Below, one piece after another: positions 58,732-64,000 of a stretch of DNA of 64,000 bases. The DNA is from Erpobdella octoculata (lineage: Eukaryota; Annelida; Clitellata; Hirudinida; Erpobdellidae). The translations under genes were made by a program, and so were the position numbers. The first letter of the stretch is position 1. Each line of letters starts with the position of its first letter. Location of the stretch: the NCBI GenBank assembly GCA_963978895.1, contig OZ022238.1, positions 20,343,647 through 20,407,646 on the forward strand. The letters are read 5' to 3'. Below the pieces are notes generated by a model. That model made no database searches and was not told the origin of the DNA. It saw only the letters and a list, made by a program, of their open reading frames with translations.

Positions 58732-58925
58732 GCAATAGCGTAATGCATCTGTGCTTTCTGATACGTCCTTGACACTTTTTAGCTTCAGTGAAATGTGTTT
58801 CTTTTAAATCGGTAGGTTGAAATAGCAATAGCAATTTATTCAAGTTAAACAAAACTCGGTTTACTGCATAACTTTTATTGTGTGTTTTCATTTATTAAAT
58901 AATGGCTAGACAAAAATGCACACAT

Positions 58926-59890
58926 TCACAAGCACACCATCACAATCACAAGTATACCATTACATTCAAACGACTGTTTACTTTGAGCTCTTACTCTGAA
59001 TCTAATTTTTCGCTGAGTAGGTGTTGATGTCGAGGCACAATCAGCTTGGTTAACTCGCTTAACTAGATTTTTGCACATGCAATTAAATAAATGGCGAACC
59101 AGGAGGTTCGCACTCCGGTGTCCCTGAGCACAATGGTGGTTCACAAGTTCAGGCATAAAAGAGTTCATTTTGTCCATTACTGCTGCTTCAAACACGGCGT
59201 ACTGACTCGAGGAAGAACATGCCATAAACTTCCGAAGAAGATCTTCTTGCGAACGCATGTCATCGAAATAAAAAAATGCTGCAGAGCACACAGCTAAGCA
59301 GTATTCAGTGGGCTTAGATAATCCACCCTGATCTAGCAGTTCAATGACTTTTGTGTGCTCCCCAGAATTTTCTTGATCACTGAAGCGAGAGACCAGATCT
59401 TTTTTGCAAGATTGACATTTTGTTTCTTGAATGACTGACTTCCCGATGTACCCAGAGGTGTACAGAAGGGGCAGCATGTCTTTCACATCAAGATCAGTTG
59501 GGCCATCTGCCAGTTCGTCGCGCGACCATGTCCATTCCATAGCGGCTGAAGGATTTTTTTGAGTAAAGGCCAGTTCCTCAAGCACACCTGATTTGAGAGC
59601 ACTTAGAGTGCGAATTTGTTTCTCACTATCCATAATTTGACGAACACTTACATAAAAGTTGGCGCCATTAAGCTGTCGGTACCAACCAACAGTAGTTTTT
59701 AAATAAATATGAGCAGAGTTGTGATATTCCTCTAAAAGTCTGTATACATACTGTGAAAGTCTGGGATGTCAATCCACCTGTTTTCATGCTTTCTTTCCAC
59801 TTTTCAAAGTAATCTACCGCATCAAGTAGATACTTCAACTGCCAATCAGTAGGAGATTTGACAGAAGTTGGTAGTGCAGTCAATAGTATT
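58926..59890 (-). pseudogene. P-element/THAP9-like transposase C-terminal region, broken
   Basis: On the minus strand, 59883-59668 reads TDWQLKYLLDAVDYFEKW, then LTSQTFTVCIQTFRGISQLC. A different frame then reads GWYRQLNGANFYVSVRQIM and DSEKQIRTLSALKSGVLEEL, open to 58926 (ORF 59633-58926, 235 aa). It includes CQSCKKDL, LSKPTEYCLAVCSAAFFYFD and a Cys/Lys-rich end. The order 'L-D-W ... GRFG-WYRQL-x-G-x-NY-x-x-SVRQ' is characteristic of P-type transposases. The PLExRFG segment before WYRQ is deleted, with a frame change there. The catalytic N-terminal half is not in the window. Confidence 0.6.
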
Positions 59891-60159
59891 TTCTTTTGAT
59901 AAAAAATGATTATATTTTGATAAGCCTATTTGATGGCAGTCTGTCCAACATACTTATAAACGGTAACTGTTAAATCGCTCGCCACAGTAACTGATGAAGT
60001 TATTCTGAAAGATTTTTTAAGTCAATATTATCATCGATGAGCAGGTAAGACACATGATGAGTGTTTCTTTTAATACAAACGTAACCTTCAGGAATAAAGG
60101 TATCATCAGGAATCTTTTCAACAAAATCATTAAAACAAATTACTCTTTCTCTTGACTAT

Positions 60160-60377
<218 letters not shown>

Positions 60378-60441
60378 ATGCGCCAATTTCGATTTTTCAC
60401 CGATTACCGATTCCGGATAATCGAATCCGACTCGATTAATC

Positions 60442-60592
60442 AACAAACAGGCCATAAATTTTCAACACTTAAAACGTGGGGCGCCATTTATTTTCAAAAA
60501 AGCATTCTATCTTGTTTAAAAAATAGCAGATGATTAGTTTGATTAAAAGGCGCCAAACGTTTTAAGTGTTGAAAATGTATGGCTTGTTTGTT
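60442..60592. mobile_element. 151-bp hairpin MITE with 44-bp inverted ends
   Basis: The left end 60442-60485 (AACAAACAGGCCATAAATTT... to GGGGCGCC) and the right end 60549-60592 are reverse complements with about four mismatches. They leave a ~63-bp loop. No coding sequence. A clean target duplication is not visible. Confidence 0.75.
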
Positions 60593-60599
60593 ATACGAA

Positions 60600-62090
60600 T
60601 GTCCACAATTGACGCATGCCTCCATCAAAACATTTCTCACACAGCCCAGAGAAAAATTATTTTCTTTTTTTTAGTTCACAAAAACGTGGTATTTTTAAAC
60701 GTTTTTTCAAATATTTTATTTAGAAAGTGCTATGTTTTAAAAAACCGCTGTGAACATTATAAAAACCATGTAAACATTTGCAATAATTATAGAATTATAG
60801 AAGATTTTCAATTAATCATGAACTGTCAAAGATATTTTGCGAAATGTCATGTCAGGTGAACGTTATTCCGAATATTTCCAAAATCATAATTTCACTTCTG
60901 CTTTTACCTATTACAAGTGCTGGTGTAGAAAATGCGTCTAGTTTTACGTTTTTACAAGCCAATCACAGAAGTTCAATGAGCAAAAACAGGCTAAATGTTT
61001 TTATTCTATTGATTATGCACACAGACGTTGAACTCAATTAGAAAAACATTATTAACATCTTTGTCGCAAAATGACCGAAAGGGAGTTGCTTAAAAAAAAA
61101 CATTTTTTGGAGAATTAGAATTTTAGCATAACACAAACATTTTCTAACTAATTGTAACATTAATTATTGAGTTGCTTGGGCAGTGTATTTGATTTGTTAA
61201 GCAAAATACCCAAAAATGTAGTTGTTTTTTAATCCTCTAAAAGAATAATCCTTTTCCGGTCCGTTTTTACAAGTACAAAAACCCACAATTTGGCACAATA
61301 GCTTCGATCCATGTTAACCTCGGCCTGGTCCGTTTTGAAAACCCTAATATGAAGTCCAGTCTCAAAAACGGCCTGTGCAGGAGTCTAGTATGGTACCAAC
61401 TTGAATCATTGCTTTGTGGTTAAACATTAATTTAGGTTTGCACTGATAAAAGAAAAAATAAATTGTGCAAGAAATAAAATATTTAAATGTTTTATGATAT
61501 AAATCAGTAAACTGAAATAATACAATGCAACTAACTATTTACTAACGCAGGGTGTCCCATTCGGTTCATAAAATCATGTATCCATCTTTGATAGCTACTT
61601 TGAAGAAAAAAAAAATTCTAGAACCGCGTACACTTTTTCTCAAAAAAAGCCGATGACTGGAGAGGCGTAATTACAGTTATTTTCTGAAAACTTCTTTAAA
61701 ATTTTTGTATTTATTTATTTCATAGAAATGTTATTTTTTTCGAAAATCTTTGGGGAAGTGGGCAATGGCCCACTGTCTCCCCGCAATTAAAGTGGTGGGG
61801 CGTTGGAAACAATAAGCAAATAAAAATAAATGCGAAAAATTTGTAGCTGCCGATTATCATTATATTAAAGATTTTTAAAGTACAACTTGAGATTTTGATA
61901 CAAGAGTTCACATGTGTGGCTTATATTTTTTAATCACTGTATAAAAAATAAGTTTATCTATGTTAAGTGTATTCAGAAAACAATTTAATTTTTTTATCAA
62001 TAATATATTTGCTGGTTATATATATATATATATATATATATATAACATAAATTTAATTCAATAATTATCAAACTTTAATCCGAGACTTTT
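60600..62090. other. AT-rich spacer upstream of the lipase gene
   Basis: No gene recognised. The short frames at 60566-61041 have no recognisable motif. An AT tract at 62019-62043 lies 50 bp upstream of the lipase ATG. Confidence 0.5.
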
Positions 62091-62094
62091 AATT

Positions 62095-63078
62095 ATGAAC
62101 TTGAATAATAACTCCGATGATATCCGATCCAAAGACAAAATTAATTTTTCATTTGCTGGCTGCGGATACCGAGGTATCTATTACGTCGGCGTGGCTTGTT
62201 GCTTAAAAAAATACGTTCCTGAACTTCTTTTTAGCAAAATGGCTGGCTCTAGCTCTGGTGCTCTAGTCGCCAGTGCTATCGTTTGTGAATGTTCATTGGC
62301 TGACTGTGCTAATTTCACCTTAAATATGGCGTTAAAAATAAGAAAACATTTCTTGGGTCCATTTAGTCCAAATGTTCATTTGGTCAAAAATCTAAGAAGA
62401 GCACTAGATGAGTTGCTTCCTTATAACGCACATGAAATGGCTTCAGGAAAATTATATGTTTCGATGACTAGATTGTCTGACTTTAAAAACATTTTGGTTT
62501 CGCATTTTGCTTCGAGAGAAGAACTACTTGACGCCTTAATCTGCACTTCCTTTGTTCCCTTGTATTCAGGCGTCATAACCCCGACTTTCCGGGGTAGATC
62601 TTACATCGACGGCGCTTTTAGTGGTTGCATACCATTACTGGATGATTTCACAACTAAAGTTACTTCGCTTGCAGGAGAGAGCGGCATATCACCAACTGAT
62701 GAATCTACCAATTGCTGTTTTTGTTTTGGAGGCATGAAAATTCAATTAAACGTCAAAAATGTCTATAGACTTGCAACAGCTTTTTTTCCTCCTAGTCCGT
62801 CTGTTATTGGTGAAACATGTCGTTCAGGCTATAAAGATACACTTGAATTTTTGATCAAAAAAGGTTTTATTGCTAAAACGGCTGAGAGTTCAACAGAGTC
62901 AGAACTTCCTGTTGAAATTGAGAACTTATTCAAGGAAGCAGAAAACAAAAATTTGTTGAGTACTCGGGTTTACAATATATTATTGTCTCCAGTAGCCGGA
63001 CTGGCTAAGCACTTTTTGTGGTTTTTGAACAAATTTTGGGGTGTTACAGTAAAACGATTTTGCTCAAACAATAACTAG
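62095..63078 (+). CDS. Patatin-like phospholipase / ATGL-like lipase, single exon
   Basis: 327 aa. The patatin fold is clear: an oxyanion-hole loop GCGYRG (G22-G27), the nucleophile elbow GSSSG (G51-G55, Ser53) and the dyad aspartate in DGA (D172-G173-A174). FLGPF...VHLVKNLR, SMTRLSD, and the later CFGGMKIQLNVKNVYRLATAFFPPSP and CRSGYKDTLEFL blocks match the adipose-triglyceride-lipase branch (PNPLA2-5), lipid-droplet enzymes that hydrolyse triacylglycerol. It lacks the long C-terminal regulatory part of ATGL (~500 aa). There is no signal peptide. The first ATG is used, in AATTATGAAC. AATAAA lies at 63269. No intron is visible, unlike the other host genes here, so a retrocopy is possible. Confidence 0.88.
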   Translation: MNLNNNSDDIRSKDKINFSFAGCGYRGIYYVGVACCLKKYVPELLFSKMAGSSSGALVASAIVCECSLADCANFTLNMALKIRKHFLGPFSPNVHLVKNLRRALDELLPYNAHEMASGKLYVSMTRLSDFKNILVSHFASREELLDALICTSFVPLYSGVITPTFRGRSYIDGAFSGCIPLLDDFTTKVTSLAGESGISPTDESTNCCFCFGGMKIQLNVKNVYRLATAFFPPSPSVIGETCRSGYKDTLEFLIKKGFIAKTAESSTESELPVEIENLFKEAENKNLLSTRVYNILLSPVAGLAKHFLWFLNKFWGVTVKRFCSNNN

Positions 63079-63364
63079 TTGATATAACACTCTAAATCTG
63101 TACACGAAATTTGATGCGGAGATCAAGATCAAGCTAATTATTACAAAATGTTAGATTTATGTTTTTATTTTTGGTGACTGGTTTTTACAATTTTTACAAG
63201 GCCTTACTGAAGTTAATGTTCAGACACTTTATTTTTTATCAAGAAATTGACTTTTTTAACTTCTTCACAATAAATTGTATTCTGTATTTGTTTTTTTATT
63301 CCTATTTCTTTATTTCTTTTTCTGACTTAAATTTTTGTTGTTTTCTTTTATTGTGCAGTTTGAC

Positions 63365-63445
63365 AGTAACAATCAAGGCAGGATTTGAACCACCAGCTTC
63401 GAGGTGAATTTTTTACATACGAATGCTTTACAGCTATACTATAAA
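63365..63445 (-). repeat. Relic of a tRNA-like SINE head
   Basis: The minus strand contains GGTTCAAATCCTGCC (B-box-like) and upstream TATAGCTGTAAAGCATTCG (A-box-like), spaced as in the SINE heads at 6324-6500 and 45617. The sequence between is degraded. Confidence 0.35.
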
Positions 63446-63549
63446 AACTTTCTTATCCTAGACCTAATGCAACCCCCAGCCTGTCAGTGCTGGACCCCCC
63501 TTTTTTTTTAACCGAATATTGATTATACTTATTTTATTTCTAGCGATAT

Positions 63550-63641
63550 TTTTTTTTTTTTTTTTTTAGGTCAGTGAAAGGAGTTAGTTAACCCCGCGAG
63601 ACACTTAACCTGAGCAATGCGTGTAAACTCCTTGCTTAAAG
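63550..63641 (-). mobile_element. 3' part of a tRNA-derived SINE
   Basis: A T-run (63550-63568; the poly-A tail on the minus strand) is followed by 'ggtcagtgaaaggagttagt', 'taaccccgcgagac' and 'gcaatgcgtgtaaactcctt', matching 6340-6405. The tRNA head is missing. Confidence 0.8.
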
Positions 63642-63954
63642 AAAAATATTGTTTAGTATTTAGTGAAACCCGATTTAATATCTTCTGTTTATCGAATATG
63701 GTATTGTTTTAAGCGAGCCAATCAGAGCGCATGTAAACTCCCGCATTTATTAATTGGCGTACGTTTCTTGGTATAGCGACATTTTTACCGATTAATTTTT
63801 GATAAAAATTTCATGGATTGAAGATTAGGTATATCTTTATAGTCTATCAAAATTTGATATACTCGCAATCGAGATTTAGGGAGATAATTGCGTGTTTACA
63901 TCAGCCTGTTTAATATTAATTGATATTAATTTTTAGTCGGCGAATCAGATATCA

Positions 63955-64000
63955 GCCGTTGTTAAATACAACGCACATCCAATCAATCCTTGCATCCATC
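63955..64000 (-). mobile_element. Partial second copy of the 2.5-kb inverted-repeat transposon, cut by the window edge
   Basis: 'agccgttgttaaataca' and 'acatccaatcaatccttgca' are the reverse complement of the left subterminal region of the element at 45728 (about 45770-45820). The terminal GGGTGCG end would lie about 50-60 bp beyond the window. 63645-63955 shows nothing else recognisable. Confidence 0.6.

Noticed and set aside
59985..60020. Another hammerhead (CTGATGA ... GAAAG)
   Set aside because: The two boxes occur, but no stem I or III pairs around them.
63159..63407. 82-aa Phe/Leu-rich ORF resembling a membrane protein
   Set aside because: T-rich 3' UTR of the lipase gene; ends in a SINE relic.

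Overview
Eukaryotic nuclear DNA from an invertebrate animal. It is AT-rich and holds long (AT)n tracts, spliced genes with GT-AG introns, tRNA-derived SINEs, and the full range of animal transposon classes. The two spliced genes encode secreted PAN/apple-type and fucolectin-type proteins, a style common in molluscs, annelids and other aquatic invertebrates. I cannot name a species or phylum. By my reading only about 5 kb belongs to host genes. The rest is transposons, transposon fossils and satellite-like DNA.

Layout. 0-10 kb: Penelope-like element fragments with hammerhead ribozymes (446-490 +, 9498-9542 -), an inverted pair of tandem arrays (1.1-3.5 kb), a dead CR1/L2-like LINE (3.9-5.0 kb), foldback element A with three nested insertions (5062-7228), and a Ty3/gypsy-like fragment (8.2-9.25 kb). 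10.4-28.7 kb: a nest of one LINE family. It has two apparently non-autonomous derivatives pointing away from each other, then two full-length copies head to tail. The first copy (ORF1 16693-18135, ORF2 18122-21949) is open throughout; the second is broken. 30.5-35.5 kb: a short Helitron and a decayed CR1/L2-like LINE on the minus strand. 35.96-38.56 kb: a secreted multi-PAN-domain gene built from phase-1 exons. 42.34-43.45 kb (-): a secreted PAN plus fucolectin/F5-8C-like gene. 43.9-48.4 kb: foldback element B, then a SINE split by a 2.5-kb inverted-repeat DNA transposon. 48.7-57 kb: Helitron helicase, LINE endonuclease, hAT and several Ty3/gypsy-like fragments. 57.2-60.6 kb: foldback element C, a P-element-like transposase fossil and a 151-bp hairpin element. 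62.1-63.1 kb: an intronless patatin/ATGL-like lipase gene.

Most notable: (1) a foldback DNA-transposon family seen three times. Each copy is bounded by a perfect 8-bp target duplication and ends in inverted arrays of a ~14-bp repeat. (2) Two 45-nt hammerhead ribozymes beside Penelope-like reading frames. (3) Short repeats ending in a hairpin plus CTAG that are tied to a Helitron helicase. (4) A tandem pair of LINEs sharing one target motif, whose sequence divergence is uneven along their length. (5) Ty3/gypsy-like remnants in which an acidic DEPCKD-repeat reading frame runs straight into an integrase C-terminal tail.
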